This document shows positions 48,458 to 56,574 of a stretch of DNA of 64,000 nucleotides, in pieces. The stretch is from Microbacterium psychrotolerans (GTDB lineage: Bacteria; Actinomycetota; Actinomycetes; Actinomycetales; Microbacteriaceae). Numbering within the stretch: position 1 is the first letter of the stretch; every line of letters starts with the position of its first letter. The notes under the pieces were generated by a model, which was not told where the DNA came from, ran no database searches, and saw nothing but the letters and a program-made list of their open reading frames with translations. The stretch is from the NCBI RefSeq assembly GCF_031085295.1, contig NZ_JAVFWO010000002.1:62001-126000 (forward strand), written 5' to 3'. The translations under genes were made by a program, and so were the position numbers.

Positions 48458-48732
48458 TCCGCCGCCGGCCCTCGCTGAAGTGGGCGATCGCCTGGATGCT
48501 GTGGCTTGCGGCGTTCTTCGCGATCGAGATCCCGGGCCTTCGTACCGAGGGCGCGCACGGAACGCTCTCCTACCAGATCGCGGCGCTCTACCAGACGCGG
48601 ACTCGGCGTGGGAAGTTCGTGTTCGCGACAACGGCCGCAGCCGGGTTCGGTGCGCTGATCGCGCACATCCTCACCGACATGAGCGTGGTCGCAGCGGCCG
48701 CGACAGACGACGCGACGGGAGACACGAAATGA
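48454..48732 (+). CDS. Small membrane protein, 92 aa
   Basis: ATG at 48454 overlaps the preceding stop. Hydrophobic segments at about 9-24 (KWAIAWMLWLAAFFAI) and 56-84 (FVFATTAAAGFGALIAHIL) are separated by a polar loop with Arg/Thr. It is not at the lysis position, so holin function is unlikely; exclusion or envelope targeting is possible. Confidence 0.6.
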   Translation: MIRRRPSLKWAIAWMLWLAAFFAIEIPGLRTEGAHGTLSYQIAALYQTRTRRGKFVFATTAAAGFGALIAHILTDMSVVAAAATDDATGDTK

Positions 48733-49139
48733 GCGAGCCGAAGCGTATCCAGATGAGCCGTCAGCGTCCTTGGCGGGCGGAGAATCCGGACGCGGTGATC
48801 GTGTCGCGGCCGTCGAGGTACGGCAACCCGTTCAGTCTCACAGCCGAGGAGTGCGAAGAGGGCGAGAACGGAAACTGCTACGTGGTCCGGCGCGAAGGTC
48901 GCCGGGTATCGGTCGGTCACCTTGCCACCGTGGAGGAAGCGCGAGCTGCGGCCGCGCGCGAGTACCGCGAGCACCTGACATCGGTCGGTGATCTCGGGTA
49001 CACGGTCGACGATGTGCGCCGGGAACTCGGTGGCCGTGACCTGGCCTGCTGGTGCCCGCTCGATCAGCCATGCCACGCCGATGTGCTGCTCGAGCTCGCG
49101 AACGCGGCCGGACAGCAGGCGAAGAAGGGACAGGAGTGA
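48729..49139 (+). CDS. DUF4326 protein
   Basis: The 136-residue protein matches DUF4326: RAENPDAVIVSRPSRYGNPF, a middle with ARAAAAREYREHL, and LACWCPLDQPCHADVLLELAN at the end. The family is common in actinophages and has no known function; the Cys/His block suggests a metal site. ATG at 48729 overlaps the preceding stop. Confidence 0.85.
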   Translation: MSEPKRIQMSRQRPWRAENPDAVIVSRPSRYGNPFSLTAEECEEGENGNCYVVRREGRRVSVGHLATVEEARAAAAREYREHLTSVGDLGYTVDDVRRELGGRDLACWCPLDQPCHADVLLELANAAGQQAKKGQE

Positions 49140-49327
49140 TGGCCGAGGACGGAACCCGCCCGGCTGACGACGATCCGACGGTGCAGGTCGATCACGACGC
49201 GCTGCTCCTGTCGGCCGTGAGTCGAGAGCACGTCTGGACACCGACCGGCGCCTGCTACTACTGCGGCGGGTTCCGTACCGCGGTGAAGTCGAAGTACTGC
49301 GCCGACGTCGAAGGGGGCGATGGATGA
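49139..49327 (+). CDS. Small protein, 62 aa
   Basis: ATG at 49139 shares its first base with the DUF4326 stop. It includes CYYCGGF and a later Cys, a possible zinc site. Function unknown. It overlaps the next gene by 8 bp. Confidence 0.55.
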   Translation: MAEDGTRPADDDPTVQVDHDALLLSAVSREHVWTPTGACYYCGGFRTAVKSKYCADVEGGDG

Positions 49328-49595
49328 GACCTGGTACACGTTGAGGCAAGCCGCCCGGCGGGTGGAGCGATCACATCGCACCATCCAGAAGTGGGTGGCT
49401 AACGGGATGCCCACCCGCCTCCGAGATGGGCCCTATGGCCGGTACCACGAGGTTCGCGAAGACGTGCTGTACGCGTGGATGCGGGAACGCCTCATGGCCT
49501 GGCCGACACAGCGATACCGAGTGCGGAAAGCACGGCGCGAACTCGGTCTAGACGAAGGCCCGCGCGACACGCTGACACCTAGTGATAGCTGCTAA
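49320..49595 (+). CDS. Excisionase/MerR-type helix-turn-helix protein
   Basis: The 91-residue protein begins MDETWYTLRQAARRVERSHR, then TIQKWVANGMPTRL and GRYHEVREDVLYAWM, the winged-helix layout of excisionase and terminase-like HTH proteins. It is the last gene of the early operon, just before two terminators. A regulator of the late genes or a recombination directionality factor are both possible. Confidence 0.7.
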   Translation: MDETWYTLRQAARRVERSHRTIQKWVANGMPTRLRDGPYGRYHEVREDVLYAWMRERLMAWPTQRYRVRKARRELGLDEGPRDTLTPSDSC

Positions 49596-49649
49596 GTGGC
49601 AAAGCAGTACGTTCGTACCCCAATATCTAGATTACGGACTTCTGTCCAC

Positions 49650-49688
49650 GAGGCCCCGCCCCGGTCACTGATCGGGAGACGGGGCCTC
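49650..49688 (+). terminator. Terminator 1 at the early/late boundary
   Basis: GAGGCCCC (49650-49657) pairs with GGGGCCTC (49681-49688). The upstream spacer 49596-49649 is AT-richer (AATATCTAGATTACGG) and holds no gene. Confidence 0.65.
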
Positions 49689-49753
49689 AGGCATGTTCGA
49701 GCCCCCTTGTGCCGGGGGTTCGCGTGCTCATCGGCCTAGAAGCGGCCGATTAC

Positions 49754-49785
49754 GGGCCGGGTGCGCTGAGGATCGCACCCGGCCC
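49754..49785 (+). terminator. Terminator 2 at the early/late boundary
   Basis: GGGCCGGGTGCG (49754-49765) pairs perfectly with CGCACCCGGCCC (49774-49785), 12 bp with an 8-base loop, followed by GCCTT. With the hairpin at 49650 it separates the early operon from the packaging genes; the rest of 49596-49930 shows no gene. Confidence 0.72.
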
Positions 49786-49930
49786 GCCTTCATGCTCCCG
49801 GCGCAGCGGCTACGTGTCGCACGGTCGGTCGAGGAAAGACCGCGACACCGGCAGTCGCGGTGACCGGAGGGGCGGCGCTCTCCTGGACGACCTCGCCGCC
49901 CCTCCGGTCGTCCCCGTCGGAAGGGTGGCC

Positions 49931-50074
49931 GTGAAGATCCGCATCGCCCTCACGCTCACCTTCGAGCGCACGAAGCCCGACACCCCCGAAGCGCCCGTCG
50001 TGATCGAGTCACAGGGCTCGCTCATCGAAACCGCACCCCAGCCGAGATACATCGGCTTCACTCCCGAGGAGTGA
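49931..50074 (+). CDS. Small protein, 47 aa
   Basis: GTG at 49931 follows GGAAGGG. The product is beta-rich (KIRIALTLTFERTKPDTP, then APVVIESQGSLIE). The frame is open upstream to 49709, but that part crosses a terminator and is Arg/Gly-rich. Function unknown. Confidence 0.5.
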   Translation: MKIRIALTLTFERTKPDTPEAPVVIESQGSLIETAPQPRYIGFTPEE

Positions 50075-50075
50075 C

Positions 50076-50210
50076 ATGGACATCGAGCACCTCGTCGCCT
50101 TCCAGGCAGACCCGAAGCCGTTCGAGTGCCTGCGCTGTGGACGCGACCACACGACCTTGCTCGACGCCGAGCTCTGCTGTCACCCGAGCGTGCAACCCGG
50201 GATTGATTGA
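50076..50210 (+). CDS. Small zinc-finger-like protein, 44 aa
   Basis: ATG at 50076 comes right after the preceding stop, with GAGGAG upstream. It has FECLRCGRDH and LCCHPS, a Cys/His zinc site. Function unknown; such tiny proteins often precede phage HNH genes. Confidence 0.55.
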   Translation: MDIEHLVAFQADPKPFECLRCGRDHTTLLDAELCCHPSVQPGID

Positions 50211-50211
50211 C

Positions 50212-50523
50212 GTGAAGGTGTGCGCCGAACCCGGATGCCCGACTCTCGTCCGCGCCGGCCGATGCACCGTGCACGCTCGAGCGGTCGAGCAGCGCCGAGG
50301 ATCACGGCAGGCCCGAGGGTACGACGCCGACCACGACCGGCGCCGAGCCGAGTGGGCACCACGCGTCGCGACCGGCACGGTGAAGTGCTGGCGCTGCGGA
50401 CGCCTGATCCCCGCAGGAAGCCCCTGGGACCTCGGACACGACGACAAGGACCGTCGACGCTACCGAGGCCCTGAGCACGTCACGTGCAACCGCTCAGCAG
50501 GCGGTAAGGCCGCGCACACGTAA
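50212..50523 (+). CDS. HNH endonuclease, packaging-associated
   Basis: The 103-residue protein has an N-terminal zinc cluster (VCAEPGCPTLVRAGRCTVH), then YDADHDRRRAEW, KCWRCGRLI, WDLGHDDKDR and EHVTCNRSAGG, the HNH order. HNH nucleases next to terminase genes are needed for DNA cleavage at packaging in several siphophages. GTG at 50212 is chosen; no better start is seen. Confidence 0.82.
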   Translation: MKVCAEPGCPTLVRAGRCTVHARAVEQRRGSRQARGYDADHDRRRAEWAPRVATGTVKCWRCGRLIPAGSPWDLGHDDKDRRRYRGPEHVTCNRSAGGKAAHT

Positions 50524-50673
50524 GCACATTGCGACGGCGAGCCCCTGTCGGCTGGGCATCAGTGAGTCATCCCCACGGGCGGGAATCAGGGCCGCTGAGC
50601 AATGTGCGCAGAATCACCCGAAACCCCGGGCCCAACCGCGTCCGGGAAAGAACCAGAGAAGGGCCACATCCTC

Positions 50674-50928
50674 ATGGCACGCATCCAGGTCGTTCCTCTC
50701 CCGACACAGCGCATCGGCGATGTCGAGGAGACCCCGTTCATCCTGATCCTCGACCAGGTCGACGCCCTGATGTCGTTCACTGCCGAGGAGTGCGTGCAGA
50801 TCGAGCAGACCACGGGCGCACGCGCAGTGTGGTGCACGACCTCAGTCCTCGACGCAGCGCAGGCCGTGACCCTCACCGATGAGCAGCGTGAGCAACTCCT
50901 CGCACGAGTCACCCCCGCTGACGCCTGA
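50674..50928 (+). CDS. Hypothetical protein, 84 aa
   Basis: ATG at 50674 lies in CACATCCTCATGGCAC, the same start context as the gene at 29981. The small alpha/beta protein has IQVVPLPTQRIGDVEETPFI and a helix LTDEQREQLLARV. Function unknown. Its leader shares CGTCCGGGA and AGAAGGG elements with the next gene. Confidence 0.6.
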   Translation: MARIQVVPLPTQRIGDVEETPFILILDQVDALMSFTAEECVQIEQTTGARAVWCTTSVLDAAQAVTLTDEQREQLLARVTPADA

Positions 50929-50963
50929 CCGCGTCCGGGAGAACAAGAAGGGATCACCCCCTC

Positions 50964-51236
50964 ATGCAACTCGACGCACAGTCCCACGCTCTCGCACTCA
51001 CCACCCTGCACACAGCAGGCATCGAAGGCAGTGACGCAGACACCACACTCCACACGCTGTGTGCGCTCGCCACAGAGGACAGCCTGCACGCCTGGTACAC
51101 ACGACACCACGACGACACCGCAACCGCCCTGTTCGACGCGTACGGTCACGACGCAGGGCGCGCAGCAGTGACTCTCGCACGGCACCTCCCGAACCCAGGT
51201 GTCAGTGTCCCCGACCCCCGGGGGGATACCCCCTAA
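50964..51236 (+). CDS. Hypothetical protein, 90 aa
   Basis: ATG at 50964 after GAAGGGATCACCCCCTC. The protein is helical (LALTTLHTAGIEGSDADTTL, then AGRAAVTLARHLP) and rich in His and Thr. Codon use resembles the gene before it. Function unknown. Confidence 0.58.
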   Translation: MQLDAQSHALALTTLHTAGIEGSDADTTLHTLCALATEDSLHAWYTRHHDDTATALFDAYGHDAGRAAVTLARHLPNPGVSVPDPRGDTP

Positions 51237-51315
51237 GCCCCCAACCCCTCCGTACCGCCGGGGAGGTGGCTGACCAACTTTCCGGAATCAAAGAGTTGCC
51301 CTGAGGGGGTGTGCG

Positions 51316-51648
51316 ATGCGTGCTCAGCGGACGTTCCTGCCGGGGCTCGCGGCGGATGCTGTGCGAGTCGGGGATCGCGTCGCGTATTCGTTCGGGCGCT
51401 GTGACTTCGAGGTCGGCGACCCGTATCACGTGCATCGGATCGAGTGCCTGTTCGTGTGGCACGACTGCGATGAGGTGCTCGGTGAGGGGACGGTCGCGCC
51501 GGGTTGCCGGTGGGGCTGGCGTCCGACCGGTGTCGGTGCGCACACGCTCGTGAGCCTCCTGCCGCTGACGTTGACGGCGTCGCTGTTCTGGCCGGACTGC
51601 TGTGGCCTGCACGGCTTCATCACGAACGGGGTGTGGACGGATGCCTAG
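51316..51648 (+). CDS. DUF6527-like protein
   Basis: The 110-residue protein has a beta-rich core with HRIECLFVWHDCDEVLGEG and the C-terminal SLLPLTLTASLFWPDCCGLH followed by GFITNGVW, which resembles the zinc-site end of DUF6527 proteins. The family is found near phage packaging genes and in some bacterial ubiquitin-like operons; function unknown. ATG at 51316. The stop overlaps the small terminase gene. Confidence 0.6.
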   Translation: MRAQRTFLPGLAADAVRVGDRVAYSFGRCDFEVGDPYHVHRIECLFVWHDCDEVLGEGTVAPGCRWGWRPTGVGAHTLVSLLPLTLTASLFWPDCCGLHGFITNGVWTDA

Positions 51649-52129
51649 GGGTGGTGCTCGCACGGGGGCCGGCCGTCCGCCGGACCCGACGTCGCTCGCG
51701 GAGGCGTTGCGGATCGAGTCCGGCGCGATCCGGACTCTGCCGAAGTCTCGGACCGGGGCCGCTCCGGCCTGGCCGCTGTCTAAGGCGACGGCGCGCGAGA
51801 TGGTCGTCTGGCGGCAGATGTGGAAGCGCCCGCAGGCGATCGTCTGGGAGGAGCAGATGTCGCACCGGCAGGTCGCGATGCATGTGCGCACGTCTGTCGA
51901 GGCAGAGGAGCACGGCGCGACGGCCGCGATTCGAGGGCTCCTGCTACGGCAGGAGAACGACCTGCTGCTCACGCACGCCTCGCTGCTGAAGGCGGGCTAC
52001 CGGATCTCGGTGAACCCGACGCCGCAGCCGACGGTCGCGGCATCTACGCCGGCGGCGGCGAAGCGGAATGTGCCGTCGGCTCGAGGAAGGCTGAGGGCGT
52101 TGCCGAATGTCGGAGCAGACACTCCCTGA
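51641..52129 (+). CDS. Terminase small subunit candidate
   Basis: The 162-residue protein starts MPRGGARTGAGRPPDP, a start shared by many small terminase subunits, and continues with a helical core (ATAREMVVWRQMWKRPQAIV, then ATAAIRGLLLRQENDLLL) and a Pro/Ala-rich basic tail. It recognises viral DNA for packaging. It directly precedes and overlaps (23 bp) the large subunit ATPase gene. Confidence 0.75.
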   Translation: MPRGGARTGAGRPPDPTSLAEALRIESGAIRTLPKSRTGAAPAWPLSKATAREMVVWRQMWKRPQAIVWEEQMSHRQVAMHVRTSVEAEEHGATAAIRGLLLRQENDLLLTHASLLKAGYRISVNPTPQPTVAASTPAAAKRNVPSARGRLRALPNVGADTP

Positions 52130-53171
52130 GTTTGATATCGCCTGGCCGACGCTCGGCTACCTGCAAGCGGACTGGATGGCGTGGCATCTGCCGATCCCGG
52201 ACGGCTTCCGGAAGGGGCAGCCGTTCGTGCTGTCCGATTGGCAACTGTGGTGCACGGCGAATCACGGGCGGGTGCGGCCGAATACGCCGTGGCGCCCTGA
52301 GGACCCGATCAAGAATCAGGCGTTCGAGTACCGGCGCTCGCTAGTCGTCGGCCCGCAGAAGTACGGCAAGTCGCCGTGGGGTGCCGGGATGACGTCGCTC
52401 ATGGCGCTCGGCCCGGACTTGTTCGCAGGGTGGGCGGAGGAGCCCGGCGAGGTGTACGACTGCGCCCGGTACGGGTGCTCGTGCGGGTTCGTCTACGAGT
52501 ACGAGGTCGGCGAGCCAATGGGCATGCCGTGGCCCACGCCGCTGATCCAGCTGATGGCGACTTCCGAGGATCAGGTGAACAACACCTGGCGACCGCTTCA
52601 GCGGATGATCCTCCGGGGTCCGCTGTCGGAGCGGGTGCGGGTTGGTGAGAAGTTCATGCGCATCGGCGACGAGGGCGTGATCGAAAAGGTCACGTCGGCC
52701 GAGTCGTCGCGACTCGGTAACCCGACCACCGGCTTCCTGCAGGACGAGACCGGCGTCTACACGAAGACGAACGGCCTGATCGCCACAGCGCAGACGATGC
52801 GTCGAGGCACCTCGGGCATGGGTGGCCGCGGGGTCGAGCTCACGAACACGTGGGACCCGGCCGAGGAGTCGACGGCCCGCGCGACGTACGAGTCACGCGC
52901 GAAGGACATCTTCCGGTTCTACCGCGAGCCGCCGAAGAACCTGTCGTACCGGAACAAGCGCGACCGCCGGAAGATCCACGCGTACGTGTACTTCGGTGCC
53001 GCGCACGTCGACCTCGACTCGATCGAGGCTGAGGCTTTCGAGTTGCTCGAGCAGGACCCGGCGCAGGCCGAGCGGTTCTACGGGAACAAGCTGGTGCGCG
53101 GCATGGGCACCTGGCTCCCGGACGGGCTGTGGGAGGGCGCGTATGCAAAGCCTGCGGCCCTGGTTGCCTAA
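52107..53171 (+). CDS. Terminase large subunit, ATPase part
   Basis: The 354-residue protein has Walker A VVGPQKYGKSPWGAG (about 79-93), a zinc-like insert with CARYGCSCGF, LMATSEDQVNNTW, and Walker B GFLQDET. It ends AYAKPAALVA-stop at 53171. The nuclease half follows in the +1 frame. A full-length terminase would need a +1 shift near 53143-53171, so this is a split gene, a frameshift mutation or a sequencing error. Confidence 0.85.
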   Translation: MSEQTLPEFDIAWPTLGYLQADWMAWHLPIPDGFRKGQPFVLSDWQLWCTANHGRVRPNTPWRPEDPIKNQAFEYRRSLVVGPQKYGKSPWGAGMTSLMALGPDLFAGWAEEPGEVYDCARYGCSCGFVYEYEVGEPMGMPWPTPLIQLMATSEDQVNNTWRPLQRMILRGPLSERVRVGEKFMRIGDEGVIEKVTSAESSRLGNPTTGFLQDETGVYTKTNGLIATAQTMRRGTSGMGGRGVELTNTWDPAEESTARATYESRAKDIFRFYREPPKNLSYRNKRDRRKIHAYVYFGAAHVDLDSIEAEAFELLEQDPAQAERFYGNKLVRGMGTWLPDGLWEGAYAKPAALVA

Positions 53172-53772
53172 CCCTCCGGACGGCACCGCGATCTGCCTCG
53201 GCTTCGACGGCTCAGTGAACAACGACTGGACCGCGATCCGTGCGCAGACGATGACGGGGTTCTCGTTCACGCCCCGGTGGGGTCCTGACCGTGAGACGCC
53301 GACGTTCTGGAACCCGCGTGAGCACGAGCCCGCGCGCATCCCTCACAGCGAGGTCGATGCGGCGGTCGACGAGTTGTTCGACCGGTTCCTCGTCGTCCGC
53401 ATGTACGCCGACCCGGAGGACTGGGGCACGGACCTCGACAACTGGGCGCTCCGGCACGGCGAGGAGCACGTGATCGAGTGGCCGACGAACTCGGTGTCTC
53501 GGATGTACGAGGAGATTCGCCGGTTCGAGGCTGACCTCCGCGAGGGCCGGATCACGCACGACGGGTGCCCGTACACCGAGGCGCACATGGGCAACGCGAA
53601 GAAGGTCGCGAAGCCCGGTCAGAAGTACATCCTCGGCAAGCCGAACGAGACCCAGAAGATCGACCTCTCGATGTGCTCGATCCTCGCGAACGCTGCGGTG
53701 CGCGACGCTCTCGCCGCCGGGTGGTCACCCCCGAAACCGCGAACGAAGGTGCGCGTATGGCGCAACAGTTAG
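53143..53772 (+). CDS. Terminase large subunit, nuclease part
   Basis: The RNase H-like nuclease has DGTAICLGFDGSVNNDWTAI with the first Asp, FLVVRMYADPEDWGTDLDNW with the second, and a C-terminal KIDLSMCSILANAAV region. Read from the ATG at 53143 it has 209 residues, and GGGAGGG lies six bases upstream, so independent translation is possible. The reading overlaps the ATPase end by 29 bp in another frame. Confidence 0.82.
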   Translation: MQSLRPWLPNPPDGTAICLGFDGSVNNDWTAIRAQTMTGFSFTPRWGPDRETPTFWNPREHEPARIPHSEVDAAVDELFDRFLVVRMYADPEDWGTDLDNWALRHGEEHVIEWPTNSVSRMYEEIRRFEADLREGRITHDGCPYTEAHMGNAKKVAKPGQKYILGKPNETQKIDLSMCSILANAAVRDALAAGWSPPKPRTKVRVWRNS

Positions 53773-53782
53773 GAGGCCGGCC

Positions 53783-55168
53783 GTGACCGAACTCGACGAG
53801 GCGCTCCGGCTGTCGCGGGCGATCGCCCGACAGAAGCGTCAGCTGGAGAAGAACGACGCCTACTTCGAGGGCGAGCAGCCGCTGAAGTTCGTCGCCCCCA
53901 TCCTCGAGCAGGAGATGGGCTACCGGGTGTCGCCGGTCGTGCTGAACCTGTGCCTGTTCGCAGTCGACGTGTATGAGCACCGGCTCGACGTCGAGGGCTT
54001 CCGGCTCGGGCGCGGCGCCGAGGCCGATGACGACCTCTGGGACGTGTGGCAGGAGAACGAGGGGCCGTTCATCTCGCAGCAGTCGCACCGCGAGACGCTC
54101 GCCCTCGGTCGCACGTACGCGACGGTCGGTCCCGGCGAGGACGAGGGCGACGCGCCGGCGATCACGATCGAGTCGGCGTTCGACGCGATCCACGAGGACG
54201 ACCCGCGCACGAAGCGGGTGCGTCACGGCGTCAAGAAGTGGACCGATCCCGACAAGACGAAGTGGATGACCTATCACCACCAGGACGGCTGGGTGACCTG
54301 GAGGTACGCCGAACGCGAGTGGGTCGAGGACGACCGCGACGATCACGACTTCAAGCTCTGCGCGATCGTGCCGCTCATGAACGACCCGCGGGTGCTCGGC
54401 CGCAACCGGCCCGGCAAGTTCGATCAGCGCCTCGGCCGCTCGGTGTTCCACTCGATCCTGTCGCCGCTCGACGCCCTCAACAAGATGGCCTCGGACATGA
54501 TGGTGTCCGGCGAGTTCCATGCCCTCCCGCGCCGCTGGGCGACCGGCCTCAACGAGGACGACTTTGTCGACGAGGTTACGGGGAAGGCGCTGAACACCTT
54601 CTCGATGATCGCCGGCCGCATGTGGGGCACGGAGTCGGAGAAGGCGAAGTTCGGTCAGTTCTCGGAGGCCGACCTCGCGAACTTCCACAACACAATCAAG
54701 CTGCTCATGCAGATCGTCGCGATGGAACTCGGCCTCCCGTCGCACTACTTGCTGTTCCAGGGCGACAACCCGCCGTCAGCGGACGCGATCCGCTCGGCTG
54801 AGGCCCAGCTGGTGAAGCGCGCCGAGCGGAAGCAGCAGGTGCTCTCGACGCGGTGGGAGCAGGTGCAGCGGCTCGTGCTGCTGAACCTCGGCCGCGAGGA
54901 GGACGCCCGCCCGAAGATGATCGAGACCATCTGGCGCGACCCGTCGACCCCGACGATCGCGCAGAAGGCCGACGCGATCGTGAAGCTGGTGCAGGCGAAG
55001 GACTCGAGCGGACGTTCGGTCCTGCCCGTCGAGCAGGCACGTGCCGACCTCGGGTACACCACCATCGAGCAGGGCCGCATGCGCGACTGGGACGACGCCG
55101 CGCGCAGATCCCCGCAGCTCACGGACGCGATGAGGGCACTCGATGACGCTTCCGCTGTCGGCTCGTGA
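53783..55168 (+). CDS. Portal protein (SPP1 gp6-like)
   Basis: The 461-residue protein has the features of SPP1-type portals: an N-terminal helix KRQLEKNDAYFEGEQPLKF, VSPVVLNLCLFAVDVYEHRL, the central stem/wing region (PLMNDPRVLGRNRPGKFDQR) and DLANFHNTIKLLMQIVAMEL followed by GLPSHYLLF. It forms the dodecameric ring at the capsid vertex. GTG at 53783 after GGAGG. Confidence 0.9.
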   Translation: MTELDEALRLSRAIARQKRQLEKNDAYFEGEQPLKFVAPILEQEMGYRVSPVVLNLCLFAVDVYEHRLDVEGFRLGRGAEADDDLWDVWQENEGPFISQQSHRETLALGRTYATVGPGEDEGDAPAITIESAFDAIHEDDPRTKRVRHGVKKWTDPDKTKWMTYHHQDGWVTWRYAEREWVEDDRDDHDFKLCAIVPLMNDPRVLGRNRPGKFDQRLGRSVFHSILSPLDALNKMASDMMVSGEFHALPRRWATGLNEDDFVDEVTGKALNTFSMIAGRMWGTESEKAKFGQFSEADLANFHNTIKLLMQIVAMELGLPSHYLLFQGDNPPSADAIRSAEAQLVKRAERKQQVLSTRWEQVQRLVLLNLGREEDARPKMIETIWRDPSTPTIAQKADAIVKLVQAKDSSGRSVLPVEQARADLGYTTIEQGRMRDWDDAARRSPQLTDAMRALDDASAVGS

Positions 55169-56414
55169 GCAGTACAGGCTTCAGCAGGGCATCTCGTCGA
55201 CGACGACCGCAGCGGTCGCGCAGGCGTGGCGGGGGATGGGTGACGAGTTCGACGCCTCATGGGAGCGCGTCGGCCCGACGCTGGTCAACGTCGTCGAGCT
55301 CGGCCGGCGCGCGGCCGTCGCGAACGCCGTCGGCTACACGTCGAAGGTGCTCGCCGAGACGGGCCAGATCGACGACGCGGTCGGGGCGCTGAACCCGGCG
55401 GTGTTCCTGTCGACTGCTCCTGACGGTCGCCCGGTGGATACGCTCCTCGGCGAGGCCGTCGTCGGCGCGAAGGTGTCCGTGGGTCGCGGGCTGAGCGCAG
55501 AGGACGCTCTCGCGCAGTCGGGCCGCTGGCTGGAGATGACGACGCTCACTCTCCTCGCCGACACCCGGCGGGAGGTGTACGGCGCCGACATCATCCAGCG
55601 TCCCGCCCTCGCGGGCTACGCGCGGATGCTGAACCCGCCCTCGTGCAGCCGCTGCATTGTCCTCGCCGGTAAGTGGTTCCGGTGGAACGCGGGGTTCGAG
55701 CGACACCCGCGGTGCGACTGCCAGCACGTGCCGGCGTCGGAGGCGATCGCCGGGGACATGACGGTCGACCCGTACGCGATGTTCCGGTCGATGACACCCG
55801 AGGCGCAGGAGAAGGCATTCGGCCGCATCGAGGCTCGAGCGATCCGGGACGGCGCGGACATCTACCGCGTCGTGAACATCAATCAGCGCGGACTCGCGAC
55901 CGCCCGGGGCGCGCGCCTCTACGGCACGCCGAGCCGCCTGACGGTCGATGACATCTACCGGCAGGCCGGGACCCGCACGAACGCGATCCGCATGATGCGT
56001 GAGAACGGGTACATCACGGGCGAGCAGGTCGCCGGCGGGAACATCCGCGGGAACGGACCTGCCGCAGCGGGCTTCGGTCAGTTGGGACGCGGCGGTACCC
56101 GCCGGGCGGCATCGAACGCTGTGCTCGACGCGGCCTCGACGGGCGAGCGGAACCCGCTCAACCGGTACACGATGACCGCGGCGGAGCGCCGCCTGTACGA
56201 CGCGAACTACCGCCTGCAGTACGCGCGCCGCACCGGCCGCGTGCCGCGCTCGATCGGTGCGAGCAGCGCCGACACGAGCGCGAACCCGATCATCGCGACC
56301 CCGGCTCGCCTCGCCGAGCTCGAACGGGCCCTCGCGCGACAGATCGCGATCCTGAACCGGCCGGGCACCCCGGACTCGGTTCGGCGCGTTGCTCGCGCTC
56401 TCGGCCTCCTCTGA
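55143..56414 (+). CDS. MuF-like minor head protein
   Basis: The 423-residue protein has the phage head-morphogenesis (MuF) block NPPSCSRCIVLAGKWFRWNA, then FERHPRCDCQHVP (about 160-205), in a long helical body. It is probably injected or located inside the head near the portal. The C-terminal 150 residues are Arg/Ala-rich and less conserved. ATG at 55143 overlaps the portal end by 26 bp. Confidence 0.85.
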   Translation: MTLPLSAREQYRLQQGISSTTTAAVAQAWRGMGDEFDASWERVGPTLVNVVELGRRAAVANAVGYTSKVLAETGQIDDAVGALNPAVFLSTAPDGRPVDTLLGEAVVGAKVSVGRGLSAEDALAQSGRWLEMTTLTLLADTRREVYGADIIQRPALAGYARMLNPPSCSRCIVLAGKWFRWNAGFERHPRCDCQHVPASEAIAGDMTVDPYAMFRSMTPEAQEKAFGRIEARAIRDGADIYRVVNINQRGLATARGARLYGTPSRLTVDDIYRQAGTRTNAIRMMRENGYITGEQVAGGNIRGNGPAAAGFGQLGRGGTRRAASNAVLDAASTGERNPLNRYTMTAAERRLYDANYRLQYARRTGRVPRSIGASSADTSANPIIATPARLAELERALARQIAILNRPGTPDSVRRVARALGLL

Positions 56415-56415
56415 T

Positions 56416-56460
56416 GGGCGGCGTCCGCCGGCATCTTTCCCCGGCCTACGGGCGCCGCCC
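56416..56460 (+). terminator. Hairpin between MuF and scaffold genes
   Basis: GGGCGGCG (56416-56423) and CGCCGCCC (56453-56460) can pair around a 29-base loop, directly after the MuF stop. The remaining 110 bp before the scaffold ATG hold no gene. Strength is doubtful. Confidence 0.4.
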
Positions 56461-56574
56461 CCTCACACTCCCCACCGATCCCGGTGGCAGCGCTACGCGA
56501 GCGACATCGCGGGATAGCCGACGGGCTGTAAACGGTCACGGCCGACGGGCCTAAAGCGGAAAGGAAACACACCG

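Noticed and set aside
49709..49930. Upstream extension of the 47-aa gene at 49931
   Set aside because: It crosses a perfect 12-bp terminator hairpin and is Arg/Gly-rich without protein character.
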